51,681 bases of DNA from positions 1-51,681 of the forward strand of contig NZ_LMLU01000012.1 of assembly GCF_001422665.1 (NCBI RefSeq). The letters run 5' to 3'. This document shows positions 27,629 through 35,973 of this stretch, in pieces. The notes under the pieces were generated by a model. The model saw nothing but the letters and a program-made list of their open reading frames with translations, made no database searches and was not told where the DNA came from. Position numbers and translations under genes: made by a program. The DNA comes from Arthrobacter sp. Leaf234. GTDB lineage: Bacteria > Actinomycetota > Actinomycetes > Actinomycetales > Micrococcaceae. The stretch's first letter is position 1. Every line of letters starts with the position of its first letter.

Positions 27629-28513
27629 CTAGGGTGCTCCGCCCCTGCTGATGAGCTCCTTCGCGAGCCGCCGGTAGGCATCCGCGCCGGAGTGGTTGGC
27701 GGCGTAGGACGTGATCGGCTCCGCTGCGACGGTCGCGTCGGCGAACTTGATGGTCCTTTTGATCACGGTCTCGAAGACCTTGTCGCCGAAGGCCTCGACC
27801 AGCCGGGCGATGACCTCGCGGCTGTGGAGCGTCCTGGCGTCGTACATGGTGGCCAGTACCCCGTCGATCTGCAGGCGCGGGTTCAGCCGGTCCTGGACCT
27901 TCTCGATGGTCTCGACCAGCAGGGCCACCGCGCGCAGGGCGAAGAACTCGCAGATGAGCGGGATGATGACGCCGTGCGCCGCAGTGAGCGCGTTGACGGT
28001 CAGGAGGCCGAGCGAGGGCTGGCAGTCGATGAGGATGACGTCGTAGTCGTCCGCGACCTTCCGCAGGGCGCGGTCGAGCACCTGCTCGCGTGCCACCTCG
28101 TTCACGAGCTGCACTTCTGCGGCGGAGAGGTCGATGTTGGCCGGCAGGAGATCGATGTTCTCGATCGCGGTGTGCTGGATGGCGTCGTGGATGGTCACCT
28201 TGCGGTCCATCAGCACGTTGTAGACCGTCACGTCCAGCTCGTGCGGGTTCGTGCCGAGGCCTGCGGAGAGCGCGCCCTGCGGGTCGAAGTCGACGAGCAG
28301 GACCTTGCGGCCGGCTTCCGCGAGCGCCGCGCCGAGGTTGATGGTCGACGTCGTCTTACCGACGCCGCCCTTCTGGTTGACCATCGCGATGACCCGCGCC
28401 GGGCCGTGGGACTCGAGGACGGGGGGTTCAGGGAACTCCGTCACGGGCCGGCCGGTCGGACCGAGCTCCGTGTCCGCTGCGCCGGGCAGAGTGGAACCCT
28501 GTTCAGTACTCAC
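27629..28513 (-). CDS. parA: ParA-family ATPase linked to scpAB
   Basis: The 294-residue protein is a Soj/ParA-like ATPase. Walker A is NQKGGVGKTTSTINLG (about residue 46), followed by LLVDFDPQGALSAGLG and the Walker B region VILIDCQPSLGLLTVNAL, and a typical C-terminal DNA-binding face with Arg and Lys residues. It has no adjacent parB; this scpAB-linked paralogue (Rv1708 type) is separate from the parAB of the origin region. GTG 28513 follows GGAGAAA and fits the length of its relatives; the longer frame to 28828 does not. It heads the operon that ends with der. Confidence 0.93.
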   Translation of the reverse strand: MSTEQGSTLPGAADTELGPTGRPVTEFPEPPVLESHGPARVIAMVNQKGGVGKTTSTINLGAALAEAGRKVLLVDFDPQGALSAGLGTNPHELDVTVYNVLMDRKVTIHDAIQHTAIENIDLLPANIDLSAAEVQLVNEVAREQVLDRALRKVADDYDVILIDCQPSLGLLTVNALTAAHGVIIPLICEFFALRAVALLVETIEKVQDRLNPRLQIDGVLATMYDARTLHSREVIARLVEAFGDKVFETVIKRTIKFADATVAAEPITSYAANHSGADAYRRLAKELISRGGAP

Positions 28514-28873
28514 GTTGTTTCTCCACGCTTCCATCGAATCCGGTGCACGCCGGCCGGGAAGGGGGGCCGGGCGGCGTTTCTCTTGGTCAACCGTACAACG
28601 CCCGGGAGGGGCACCGCGGAGGTGGGGGTCCCGGGGTGACGAGCCTTGATCCTCAACCTGAGGTCGAACGTTCCTTTCCCCGCCGCGTCCGGGACGACCA
28701 CTCAGGGGGTCCTCGGTGGGAGGACGAGCGGGACACCGGACGCCCGGGACGGGCCCAGATGCACCCGGATCATGCACCGCTCCCCGCGGGAACGACGACG
28801 GCGGTGCCCTGGATGAGCTCCAGGGCACCGCCGTCGTCGGGTGGTCGGGCGGACGGCCCGGGGTGGCGCGCTG
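28514..28873. other. 360-base non-coding region between parA and dctA
   Basis: From left to right it contains the parA leader, a weak minus-strand -10-like hexamer TACGGT (28595-28590), a short inverted repeat CCTCAACCTGAGG (28651-28663), and the dctA terminator hairpin (28793-28839). No credible gene or structured RNA was recognised. Confidence 0.6.
28793..28839 (-). terminator. Long perfect hairpin after dctA
   Basis: A 21-bp perfect stem (28793-28813 with 28819-28839) has a five-base loop and begins 35 bases after the dctA stop. There is no T-tract. It is the longest perfect stem in the window and probably ends dctA transcripts or stabilises their 3' end. Confidence 0.75.
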
Positions 28874-30283
28874 TCAGCGAGCGGTGGTCCCGCGGACGGC
28901 GGCCTCCGTGTGGGCCTCGGCGCCATCCTCGACGTCGTTCTCGTCATTGTCGAAGCGGTGGTCCGTGGTCATCGTGCTCTCGTCGAAGGGCTCGCGACCG
29001 TCGAGCACGTCATCCACGCGGGCCCGGTCGATCTCCTTGGTCCAGGTCCCGATGAGGACCGTCGCCACGGCGTTCCCGGTGAAGTTGGTGAGCGCGCGGG
29101 CCTCGGACATGAAGCGGTCGATGCCGACGATCAGGCCGACGCCGTCCACCAGGTCCGGCCGGTGCGACTGCAGGCCACCGGCGAGGGTCGCGAGGCCCGC
29201 ACCGGTGACCCCGGCCGCTCCCTTGGAGGCGATGATCATGAACACCAGGAGCGAGATCTGCTCGCCGAGGGCCAGGGGCTTCCCGAGGGCCTCGGCGACG
29301 AAGAGCGCCGCCATGGTCAGGTAGATCGCGGTGCCGTCCAGGTTGAAGGAGTAGCCCGTGGGCACGGTGACGCCGACGACGGGCTTGGAGACCCCGAGGT
29401 GCTCCATCTTGGCGATGAGGCGGGGAAGCGCCGCTTCGGAGGACGAGGTGCTGAAGATGAGCAGGTACTCACGGCCCAGGTACTTCATGAGCTTGAAGAT
29501 GTTCACCCCGGTGACCATCTTCAGCAGGCCGCCGAGGATGACGACGATGAACAGGGCGCAGGTGATGTAGAAGGCGATCATGAGCGTCGCCATGCTGACG
29601 ATGGCCTGGACCCCGGTCTCGCCGACGACGGCGGCGATGGCACCGAACGCACCGATGGGTGCGAGCCACATGATCATGATGAGGATCCGGAAGACGAGTG
29701 CCTGGATGTGGCCGATGCCGCGGAGGACCGGCTTGCCGGCGGAGCCCATCTTCTGGAGGGCGAACCCGACGAGCAGCGCCACGAACAGGGTCTGCAGGAT
29801 GCTCGGACCCGTCAGTGCGGAGAGCAGGGTGGTGGGGATGATGCTGAGCAGGAAGCCGACCGTCCCCTCGGGTGCACCCTCGGCAGTCGCCGGCAGCTCA
29901 TAGGTCGACGACGAGATGTCGAGTCCCTCGCCGGGCTGGATGAGGTTGCCGACCACGAGGCCGATCGCCAGGGCGAAGGTCGACATGACCATGAAGTACC
30001 CGAGTGCGAGCCCGCCCACCTTGCCGACCGTCGCGGCCTTCGCGATGGACCCGACCCCGAGCACGATCGTGCAGAAGATGATCGGTGCGATCATCATCTT
30101 GATCAGGTTGATGAAGCCCGTTCCGAGCGGTTTGAGCGACTTGGCGAACTCCGGGGCCGCCAGGCCGAGGATCGCGCCGAGAATCACCGCCGCGATCACG
30201 GCGATGTAGAGGAAATGGGTCTTGTCGACCCGTTTGCGGGTCTTGGCGGGTCCGTTGTCGGACCGCGATGGCGCCATAGCCAT
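28874..30283 (-). CDS. dctA: C4-dicarboxylate:cation symporter DctA
   Basis: The 469-residue membrane protein takes up succinate, fumarate, malate and related acids with protons or sodium. Hydrophobic helices begin at about residue 25 (THFLYIAVIAAVILGAILGL). The family motifs are present: the Ser-rich hairpin STSSSEAALPRLIAKME, PTGYSFNLDGTAIYLTMAALF in the substrate site, and a later NFTGNAVATVLIGTW. The last 50 residues are acidic and cytosolic. ATG 30283 follows AGGGAGAA. It diverges from a DctS/CitA-type sensor kinase gene, the classic arrangement for dicarboxylate-induced transport, so it is probably the target of that system. Confidence 0.95.
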   Translation of the reverse strand: MAMAPSRSDNGPAKTRKRVDKTHFLYIAVIAAVILGAILGLAAPEFAKSLKPLGTGFINLIKMMIAPIIFCTIVLGVGSIAKAATVGKVGGLALGYFMVMSTFALAIGLVVGNLIQPGEGLDISSSTYELPATAEGAPEGTVGFLLSIIPTTLLSALTGPSILQTLFVALLVGFALQKMGSAGKPVLRGIGHIQALVFRILIMIMWLAPIGAFGAIAAVVGETGVQAIVSMATLMIAFYITCALFIVVILGGLLKMVTGVNIFKLMKYLGREYLLIFSTSSSEAALPRLIAKMEHLGVSKPVVGVTVPTGYSFNLDGTAIYLTMAALFVAEALGKPLALGEQISLLVFMIIASKGAAGVTGAGLATLAGGLQSHRPDLVDGVGLIVGIDRFMSEARALTNFTGNAVATVLIGTWTKEIDRARVDDVLDGREPFDESTMTTDHRFDNDENDVEDGAEAHTEAAVRGTTAR

Positions 30284-30362
30284 GGTGTTCTCCCTGGGTG
30301 TCCGGCCGCCCGGCGGCGCCGGCCGCCGGAGGTCGTTCTTCGGCTGCGGGGTCCTACCGGGG

Positions 30363-30368
30363 AGCGTA
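30363..30368 (-). promoter_or_regulatory. Candidate -10 box of dctA
   Basis: TACGCT on the minus strand gives a predicted start about 73 bases upstream of the dctA ATG. A good -35 box is absent, as expected for an activator-dependent promoter. Confidence 0.35.
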
Positions 30369-30402
30369 GTGTTGGGTGCTTCCTCCTGATCATCGCACCG
30401 CG

Positions 30403-30418
30403 CGTGATGCGCATCACG
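30403..30418. promoter_or_regulatory. CRP/GlxR-like palindrome between dctA and the sensor gene
   Basis: CGTGATGCGCATCACG is a perfect 16-bp palindrome that matches the GTGA-N6-TCAC core of CRP/GlxR sites. It lies between the divergent promoters, centred about 54 bases upstream of the predicted dctA start, and over the -35 region of a candidate sensor promoter with -10 CATACT (30427-30432). It could equally bind the DctR regulator. Confidence 0.55.
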
Positions 30419-30500
30419 ATTGAGTTCATACTGGTCATGGACCCGCGTGCGCCGGTACCCGCCCGGTGCCCCACGAACCCCGAAGGAGCTGGATCCCCGC

Positions 30501-32339
30501 GTGAGTCGATGGAGCCTCGCACGGCAGTACTTCCTCGTTCAGCTCGTCTTCATCCTGGTGCTGTCCGCGTCGCTGTCCGTGATCCTGTACGTCGATGCGG
30601 CGCAGGGCGTGGACGACGCGGCGGCCGAGCGCATGGTCGCCGTCTCCACGACGATCGCGCTGGATCCTGCCGTCCTCGAGGCCGTGGAGGGCCCGGATCC
30701 CTCGTCCGTCCTCCAGCCCTACGCCGTGGGCGTCATGGACCGGCTCGGCGTGGACTTCATCACCATCATGGCGACGGACCGGACCCGCTACACCCACCGC
30801 AACCCCGACCAGATCGGCAAGCCGTACATCGGGTCGGTGGCGGAGGCCCTCGCCGGCGGGACCCACACGGAGACGTACGCCGGCACCCTGGGGCCGTCGA
30901 TCCGGTCGATCGTGCCGATCGTGGGCGACGACGGGACCGTCCGGGCCATGGTCGCGGCCGGTATCACGGTGGACCGCGCGGCGATCGCCCGGAACGCCCA
31001 ACTGCCGCTCGTCGCGTCGATCGCGCTCGGTGCGCTCGCGGTCGGCGCCCTCGCGTCCTTCCTTCTCAGCCGACGCCTGAGCGACGCGACGCTGGGCATG
31101 GGACCGGCGGAACTGTCGCGCACCTTCGTGTTCTACGACTCCGTCCTCCACTCGGTCCGGGAGGGCCTCCTGCTGACCGATGCCGAGGGCCGACTGGTCC
31201 TCTACAACGACCAGGCTGCACGGCTGCTGGGGCTCGACGGCACGCAGGAGCCGGTGCCGGCGTCGCACCTCGCCGTGCCGCCGTCGCTCCGCGAGCTCCT
31301 GGCGTCGGGGCGGAGGGCGAACGACGAGGTGCACCTGACCGACAGCCGGGTCCTCGTGGTGAACCAGGAACCCGCCGTACCACCGGCTCCCGCGGGACGC
31401 GCCTCACACCATCCGACCGTTCTGGGCACGGTGACCACCCTGCGGGACCACACGGAGATCGAGGCACTGACCGGGCAGGTCGAGACGATGCGCACGCTGA
31501 CCGACGCCCTGCGCTCGCAGACCCACGAGCACGCCAATCGCCTGCACACCATCGTGTCGCTCGTGGAACTCGGCAGGAGTGCGGACGTGCTCGATTTCGC
31601 GACGAGGGACCTGCAGCAGTCGCAGCGGCTCACGGACGAGGTGGTCCGGGCGGTCGACGAGCCGTTCATCGCGGCGCTGCTGGTCGGCAAGGCGGCTCAG
31701 GCGAACGAGCGCGGCATCGAGCTGATCTCGGAGATCGGCCATGACGCACAGGCCGGTGCCCTCAATCCCGTGGACCTCGTCACGATCATCGGCAACCTGC
31801 TGGACAACGCCTTCGACGAGGCTGCGGCCTCCGAGGAACCACGCGTGCTCCTCTCCGTGACACGTCTCGCGCCGGAGGGGACCGCGCCGTACCTCGAGAT
31901 CGTCGTGGAGGACAGCGGTCACGGCCTGCCCGATTCCGAGAAGGCGAAGATCTTCGATTTCGGCTACAGCACCAAGCACGACGGCGGCCCGCAGAGGGGC
32001 AGGACGGGTGGGGTGACCACCGGCCGGATGCACAGCCGGACGGGGGTCGTCGGCCAGGGGGTACAGGGGGCCGGGCGCGGGATCGGCCTCGCGCTCGTCC
32101 GCCAGGCCGTCCGGCGCTTCGGCGGGGTGGTGGAGGTGACGGACACGGACGACGGCGGTGCACGCTTCACGATCCGGCTCCCCTACCCTGCACCCGCCGC
32201 ACCGGCGGACGGACCGGTTCCCACAGGTCCCTCGGCTCCCTCGGATGCCGCTGCTCGCCCGCGGAGCACCTCACGAGCCTCCGAGGCCGCACCCGACGGT
32301 ACCGGCGCGCGCCCCGCGTCCGGTGGCGGTCGGGCATGA
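30501..32339 (+). CDS. Sensor histidine kinase, DctS/CitA family
   Basis: The 612-residue kinase has a membrane helix (about residues 9-31), an extracytoplasmic PAS-type ligand domain (about 35-172), a second helix (about 175-198), a cytoplasmic PAS (about 215-330), the phospho-acceptor box with His in THEHANRLHTIVSLVELG, and an ATPase domain with the N box GNLLDNAFDEA. The ATP lid is enlarged by about 30 Gly/Arg/Thr-rich residues between GYSTK and GRGIGLAL. A Pro/Ser/Ala-rich tail follows. GTG 30501 was chosen because MSRWSLARQYF is the usual start; AAGGAG is 12 bases upstream, a long spacing. It probably senses C4-dicarboxylates or citrate. Confidence 0.9.
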   Translation: MSRWSLARQYFLVQLVFILVLSASLSVILYVDAAQGVDDAAAERMVAVSTTIALDPAVLEAVEGPDPSSVLQPYAVGVMDRLGVDFITIMATDRTRYTHRNPDQIGKPYIGSVAEALAGGTHTETYAGTLGPSIRSIVPIVGDDGTVRAMVAAGITVDRAAIARNAQLPLVASIALGALAVGALASFLLSRRLSDATLGMGPAELSRTFVFYDSVLHSVREGLLLTDAEGRLVLYNDQAARLLGLDGTQEPVPASHLAVPPSLRELLASGRRANDEVHLTDSRVLVVNQEPAVPPAPAGRASHHPTVLGTVTTLRDHTEIEALTGQVETMRTLTDALRSQTHEHANRLHTIVSLVELGRSADVLDFATRDLQQSQRLTDEVVRAVDEPFIAALLVGKAAQANERGIELISEIGHDAQAGALNPVDLVTIIGNLLDNAFDEAAASEEPRVLLSVTRLAPEGTAPYLEIVVEDSGHGLPDSEKAKIFDFGYSTKHDGGPQRGRTGGVTTGRMHSRTGVVGQGVQGAGRGIGLALVRQAVRRFGGVVEVTDTDDGGARFTIRLPYPAPAAPADGPVPTGPSAPSDAAARPRSTSRASEAAPDGTGARPASGGGRA

Positions 32340-33058
32340 CCGCCATCCGGGTCCTCGTCGTCGAGGACGATCCCGTGGCCGCGGACGCGCACGCGGAGTA
32401 CGTGCGCCGCCTCGACGGTTTCGAGCTCGCCGGGGTCGCCCGGAGCGGCGCGGAGCTCGCCGCCTTCCTGCAACTCGTGGGCGACACCGCGGGGCAGGCC
32501 GGCGCGCCCGTCGACCTCATGCTGCTCGACATGAACCTGCCGGACGTCCACGGGCTCGACATCATCCGCAGGGTGCGCGGGCTGGGCCTCCCGATCGACA
32601 TCATCGCCATCACTGCGGTGCGCGACCTGCACGTGGTCCGCTCGGCCATTTCGTCGGGGATCGTCCAGTACCTCATCAAGCCGTTCACCTACTCGGCGTT
32701 CAGCGAGAAGCTGGGTGCCTACCAAGAGTTCCGGCAGAGCCTCGTCGACCAGGCGACGGCGACCACGCAGGCCGAGGTGGACCAGGCCTTCGCCTCACTG
32801 CGCACCGTCGCATCCGCGGCGCTCCCCAAGGGCCTCTCCGGTGAGACGTTGCGCGCCGTGTCGGCCCATCTGAAGGAGCAGTCCGCCCCGACCACCGCCA
32901 TCGAGGTCTCGGAGGCGCTGTCGATGTCACGGGTGACCGCGCGGCGCTACCTCGAACATCTCGCCGATCAGCGGTCCGTCCTGAGGACACCGCGCTACGG
33001 CACGCGGGGACGCCCTGAGTTCGAGTACAGCTGGGCGCGGACCACCACCGGGCGCTGA
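32336..33058 (+). CDS. Response regulator, DctR/CitB family
   Basis: The 240-residue regulator overlaps its sensor by four bases (ATGA), so the two are translated together. The receiver domain (residues 1-125) contains the acidic pair in VVEDDP, the phospho-acceptor Asp in LMLLDMNLPD and the conserved Lys in YLIKPF. The C-terminus (about 175-235) is a CitB-type helix-turn-helix, TTAIEVSEALSMSRVTARRYLEHL. It likely activates dctA, which is transcribed from the same divergent region. Confidence 0.92.
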   Translation: MTAIRVLVVEDDPVAADAHAEYVRRLDGFELAGVARSGAELAAFLQLVGDTAGQAGAPVDLMLLDMNLPDVHGLDIIRRVRGLGLPIDIIAITAVRDLHVVRSAISSGIVQYLIKPFTYSAFSEKLGAYQEFRQSLVDQATATTQAEVDQAFASLRTVASAALPKGLSGETLRAVSAHLKEQSAPTTAIEVSEALSMSRVTARRYLEHLADQRSVLRTPRYGTRGRPEFEYSWARTTTGR

Positions 33059-33059
33059 C

Positions 33060-33088
33060 GCCCGTCCCGCTCCCCCACGGGGTCGGGC
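33060..33088. terminator. Terminator between the response regulator and prpE
   Basis: GCCCG-T-CCC at the left pairs with GGG-T-CGGGC at the right with a single T-T mismatch. It lies in the 44-base gap between convergent genes. Confidence 0.45.
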
Positions 33089-33102
33089 TGCCCGGGCGAC
33101 CG

Positions 33103-35097
33103 TCAGTCCGCGGACGTCGGCCGCAGCAGCGGGGCCAGCGCATCGAGCACGGCAGGATCCTCGATCGTGGACGGGACGGCGTACTGCTCCCCTGCGGCCA
33201 TCTGGCGCATGGTCTTACGCAGGATCTTGCCCGAGCGCGTCTTCGGCAGCGCATCGACGACCACGGCCGAACGGAAGTCCGCAACGGGTCCGATGGTCGT
33301 GCGCACCAGGTGTACGAGGTCCGCTTCGAGCGTCTCGGCGTCGATGGTCGAGCCTGCCTTCAGGACCACGTAGCCGCTGGCGCGCTGGCCTTTCAGCGGA
33401 TCGTGGAGTCCGAGGACCGCGCACTCGGCGACGGCGGGGTGCTGCGCGATGACCTGCTCGATGGCGCCGGTGGAGAGCCTGTGCCCGGCCACGTTGATGA
33501 CGTCGTCGGTGCGTCCCATGACGAACACGTAGCCGTCCTCGTCCAGGTAGCCGGAATCCCCGCTGGAGTAGTAGCCGTCGAACGCCTCGAGGTAGGACTC
33601 GCGGTACCGCTGATCGCTGCCCCAGAGGGTCGTCAGGGTGCCCGGCGGGAGCGGGAGGCGCAGGGCGATGCTGCCCTCGAGCCCCGCGGGAAGGGGCGCA
33701 CCGCTCTCGTCCAGGACGGCCACGTCGAAGCCGGGCGACGGCAGCGACGGCGACCCCGGCTTCAGCGGGACGCCACCGAACCCCCGCGGATTGGCACAGA
33801 TGGGCCAGCCGGTCTCCGTCTGCCACCAGTTGTCCACGACCGGGACACCGAGGACGCCACCGATCCAGGCGGAGGTCCCGGTGTCGAGGCGTTCACCGGC
33901 GGAGAAGAGCGAATCGAGGGAGGACAGGTCGTGGCCGCGGAGCGCCGAGCCCTCGGGATCGGCCCGGCGGATCGCGCGCAGGGCGGTCGGCGCGGTGAAG
34001 AGCACCTTTGCTCGGTGCTCCTCGATCAGCCTGCCGAAGGCACCCGCGTCGGGCGTCCCCACCGGCTTGCCCTCGTAGAGCACCGTCGTCGCGCCCGCCA
34101 GGAGCGGCCCGTAGACGATGTAGGAGTGCCCCACGACCCAGCCGACGTCCGACGCCGTCACGATGACGTCGCCCGGGCCGATGCCGTAGATGTTCCGCAT
34201 GGACCAGGCCAGCGCGACGGCGTGCCCGCCGTTGTCCCGCACCACGCCCTTCGGGGAGCCGGTGGTGCCGGAGGTGTAGAGGATGTAGAGCGGATCGGTC
34301 GCCGCCACGTCGACGGGAGCGACCGGCTCGGCCCGCCCGACGGCGTCGTCCCAATCGACCCACGGCGCGTCACCACCGGCGGTCGAGGAGCCGGTCGAGG
34401 AGGAACGGCCGTCTCCGGACACGTCATCCGGATCCGTCCCGGCCCTGTGGTCGAAGCCATCACGATGCTTCACGACCACGGGCGTCCCCCCGCTGCCGGC
34501 GAGCGCGAGTGCCTCCCGGACGGCCGGCAGATACTCGACGCGGCGACCCGGCTCGAAGCCGCCCGTCGCGGTGACCACCGCCGCTGGTCCGGCGTCCCGG
34601 ATGCGCGCGGCGAGTTCGGCGGGGGCGAATCCCCCGAACACCACCGAGTGCACCGCCCCGAGGCGCGCCGTCGCCAGCATGGCGATGACGGCTTCGGGGA
34701 TCATCGGCAGGTACACGAGGACGCGGTCACCCTTGCCGACGCCGAGCCCGGCGAGGACGCCCGCGAAGACCGCCACCTCGTCCCGCAGCTCGGCGTAGGT
34801 GTAGCTGCGGCGCAGACCCAGCATCGCGGAGTCGTACACGAGTGCCGTCCGCGTGCCGTGTCCCGCGTCGACGTGGCGATCGAGGGCGTTGTGACTCGTG
34901 TTGAGCGTGGCGGAGGGGAACCACCGGTAGAGGGGCGCGGACGTGGTGTCGAGTGCCGAGGTGGGTGCGGCCGACCAGTCGACCGCTTCCGCGGCAGCGA
35001 GCCAGAACCGCTCGGGATCGGCGAGGCTTTCGGCGTGCAGCGCCGTGTACTCGTTCCCCGGGGTACCGCCTCCGGCGTCCATCCCTGCTGCAGCCAT
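33103..35097 (-). CDS. prpE: Propionyl-CoA synthetase
   Basis: The 664-residue adenylate-forming enzyme is most similar in layout to PrpE. It begins with an acetyl-CoA-synthetase N-terminal domain, then the P-loop YTSGTTGSPKGVVRDNGGH, WWQTETGWPI and the hinge SGDSGYLDEDGYVFVMGRTDD. The catalytic Lys is in PKTRSGKILRKTMR near residue 625. A low-complexity insertion of about 25 residues (Ser/Gly/Asp-rich, encoded near 34380-34440) interrupts the N-terminal half. ATG 35097 has AAGGGAGG upstream. It diverges from the gntR-prpDBC operon, consistent with feeding propionyl-CoA into the methylcitrate cycle. Confidence 0.9.
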   Translation of the reverse strand: MAAAGMDAGGGTPGNEYTALHAESLADPERFWLAAAEAVDWSAAPTSALDTTSAPLYRWFPSATLNTSHNALDRHVDAGHGTRTALVYDSAMLGLRRSYTYAELRDEVAVFAGVLAGLGVGKGDRVLVYLPMIPEAVIAMLATARLGAVHSVVFGGFAPAELAARIRDAGPAAVVTATGGFEPGRRVEYLPAVREALALAGSGGTPVVVKHRDGFDHRAGTDPDDVSGDGRSSSTGSSTAGGDAPWVDWDDAVGRAEPVAPVDVAATDPLYILYTSGTTGSPKGVVRDNGGHAVALAWSMRNIYGIGPGDVIVTASDVGWVVGHSYIVYGPLLAGATTVLYEGKPVGTPDAGAFGRLIEEHRAKVLFTAPTALRAIRRADPEGSALRGHDLSSLDSLFSAGERLDTGTSAWIGGVLGVPVVDNWWQTETGWPICANPRGFGGVPLKPGSPSLPSPGFDVAVLDESGAPLPAGLEGSIALRLPLPPGTLTTLWGSDQRYRESYLEAFDGYYSSGDSGYLDEDGYVFVMGRTDDVINVAGHRLSTGAIEQVIAQHPAVAECAVLGLHDPLKGQRASGYVVLKAGSTIDAETLEADLVHLVRTTIGPVADFRSAVVVDALPKTRSGKILRKTMRQMAAGEQYAVPSTIEDPAVLDALAPLLRPTSAD

Positions 35098-35124
35098 GCT
35101 CGCCCTCCCTTGCGCGTGGAGAGG

Positions 35125-35130
35125 AGAGTA
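35125..35130 (-). promoter_or_regulatory. Candidate -10 box of prpE
   Basis: TACTCT on the minus strand predicts a start about 20 bases upstream of the ATG. The left TGTATACA site (35161-35168) lies just upstream of the -35 region. Confidence 0.4.
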
Positions 35131-35160
35131 TCACGGGCCCTGAGCTGCTTCAGCGGCTCC

Positions 35161-35168
35161 TGTATACA
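35161..35168. promoter_or_regulatory. Putative GntR operator 1 (TGTATACA)
   Basis: TGTATACA is a perfect 8-bp palindrome of the type bound by FCD-class GntR regulators. It lies upstream of the predicted prpE promoter. Confidence 0.6.
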
Positions 35169-35205
35169 CGACACGCCCGCGGTCCTGAACCTGGGCTCGC
35201 GACCC

Positions 35206-35234
35206 TTGCTTCTGGGGGGCTCCGTGTATACATT
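35206..35234 (+). promoter_or_regulatory. Promoter of the gntR-prpDBC operon
   Basis: TTGCTT (35206-35211), a 17-base spacer and TACATT (35229-35234) form a good sigma-70-like promoter about 50 bases upstream of the gntR start. Confidence 0.6.
35225..35232. promoter_or_regulatory. Putative GntR operator 2 (TGTATACA) over the -10 box
   Basis: A second TGTATACA overlaps the -10 box of gntR, a position that fits autorepression. The two copies start 64 bases apart, about six helical turns. Confidence 0.6.
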
Positions 35235-35286
35235 CAAGCGGAAGGCCGGGCTGCGCCCCGGCGACGACGAACAGGCGGAGGTCGGT

Positions 35287-35973
35287 GTGAGAGCGAGTGA
35301 CCGCGCCTACGCCTTCCTCCGCTCGGACATCCTCGAGTGGCGGCTCGCTCCCGGCGACGTGCTGGCCGAGGTCGAGCAGTCCGCACGCCTCGGCGTCTCC
35401 CGGACGCCACTGCGCGAAGCCCTCTCACGGCTCGTCGCCGAAGGACTGGCCACGCCGCATGCCGGGCGCGGCGTCGTGGTCTCCGCCATCTCGCTCGACG
35501 CGGTGGCCGATCTCTTCGACGTCCGGCTGCCGCTGGAATGTGCGGCCGTGCGCCTTGCAGCCGTGCGGGGATCGGCGGCGGTGTTCGATGCCCTGGCCAC
35601 GGAGTTCCGCTCCGCCGGGCAGAGCCTCGAGCACGGTGGCGGGCACGAGGACTACTACGCGCTCACGGCCCGGCTCGACCGGGCGATCGACGAAGCAGCC
35701 GCCAACTCCTACCTGTACCAGGCGCAGAAGTCCATCCGGACGCACCTCGCCCGAGTCCGGCGGCTCGCCCGTGACCATCCGGCACGGCTGCTCGCCTCCG
35801 CCCGCGAACACGAGCAGATCGCTCTCGCCGTCGCGGCCGGGAACGCCGACCTCGCCGAGGCCGCCATGCGCGTCCACCTCCACACCAGCCTGCAGCACCT
35901 CCTCGATCCGCCCGTCGCCCCGGCGTCGCCTCCCACCCCGTTCCGAGATCCACGAAAGGTACACCATGGTTGA
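35287..35973 (+). CDS. GntR/FCD-family regulator of the prp cluster
   Basis: The 228-residue regulator has an N-terminal winged helix (residues 3-70) that includes [20 protein letters not shown] and [20 protein letters not shown], and an FCD ligand-binding domain (about 75-215) that is all helical. FCD domains bind small organic acids, often through metal-coordinating His residues; here a candidate His lies near [20 protein letters not shown] 35287 has GGAGG five bases upstream; the much longer upstream frame is antisense to prpE. Its stop overlaps the prpD start by eight bases. It is the natural candidate to bind the two TGTATACA sites, with propionate or methylcitrate as possible effector (inference). 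Confidence 0.88.
   Translation: MRASDRAYAFLRSDILEWRLAPGDVLAEVEQSARLGVSRTPLREALSRLVAEGLATPHAGRGVVVSAISLDAVADLFDVRLPLECAAVRLAAVRGSAAVFDALATEFRSAGQSLEHGGGHEDYYALTARLDRAIDEAAANSYLYQAQKSIRTHLARVRRLARDHPARLLASAREHEQIALAVAAGNADLAEAAMRVHLHTSLQHLLDPPVAPASPPTPFRDPRKVHHG

Noticed and set aside
28841..31744. A 967-codon plus-strand open frame across dctA
   Set aside because: It is antisense to dctA and then overlaps the sensor gene in another frame; its composition is Asp/Gly/Arg/His noise typical of a shadow frame.
33310..35286. Upstream extension of the gntR frame
   Set aside because: It is antisense to prpE. The regulator begins at GTG 35287 with its own ribosome-binding site.
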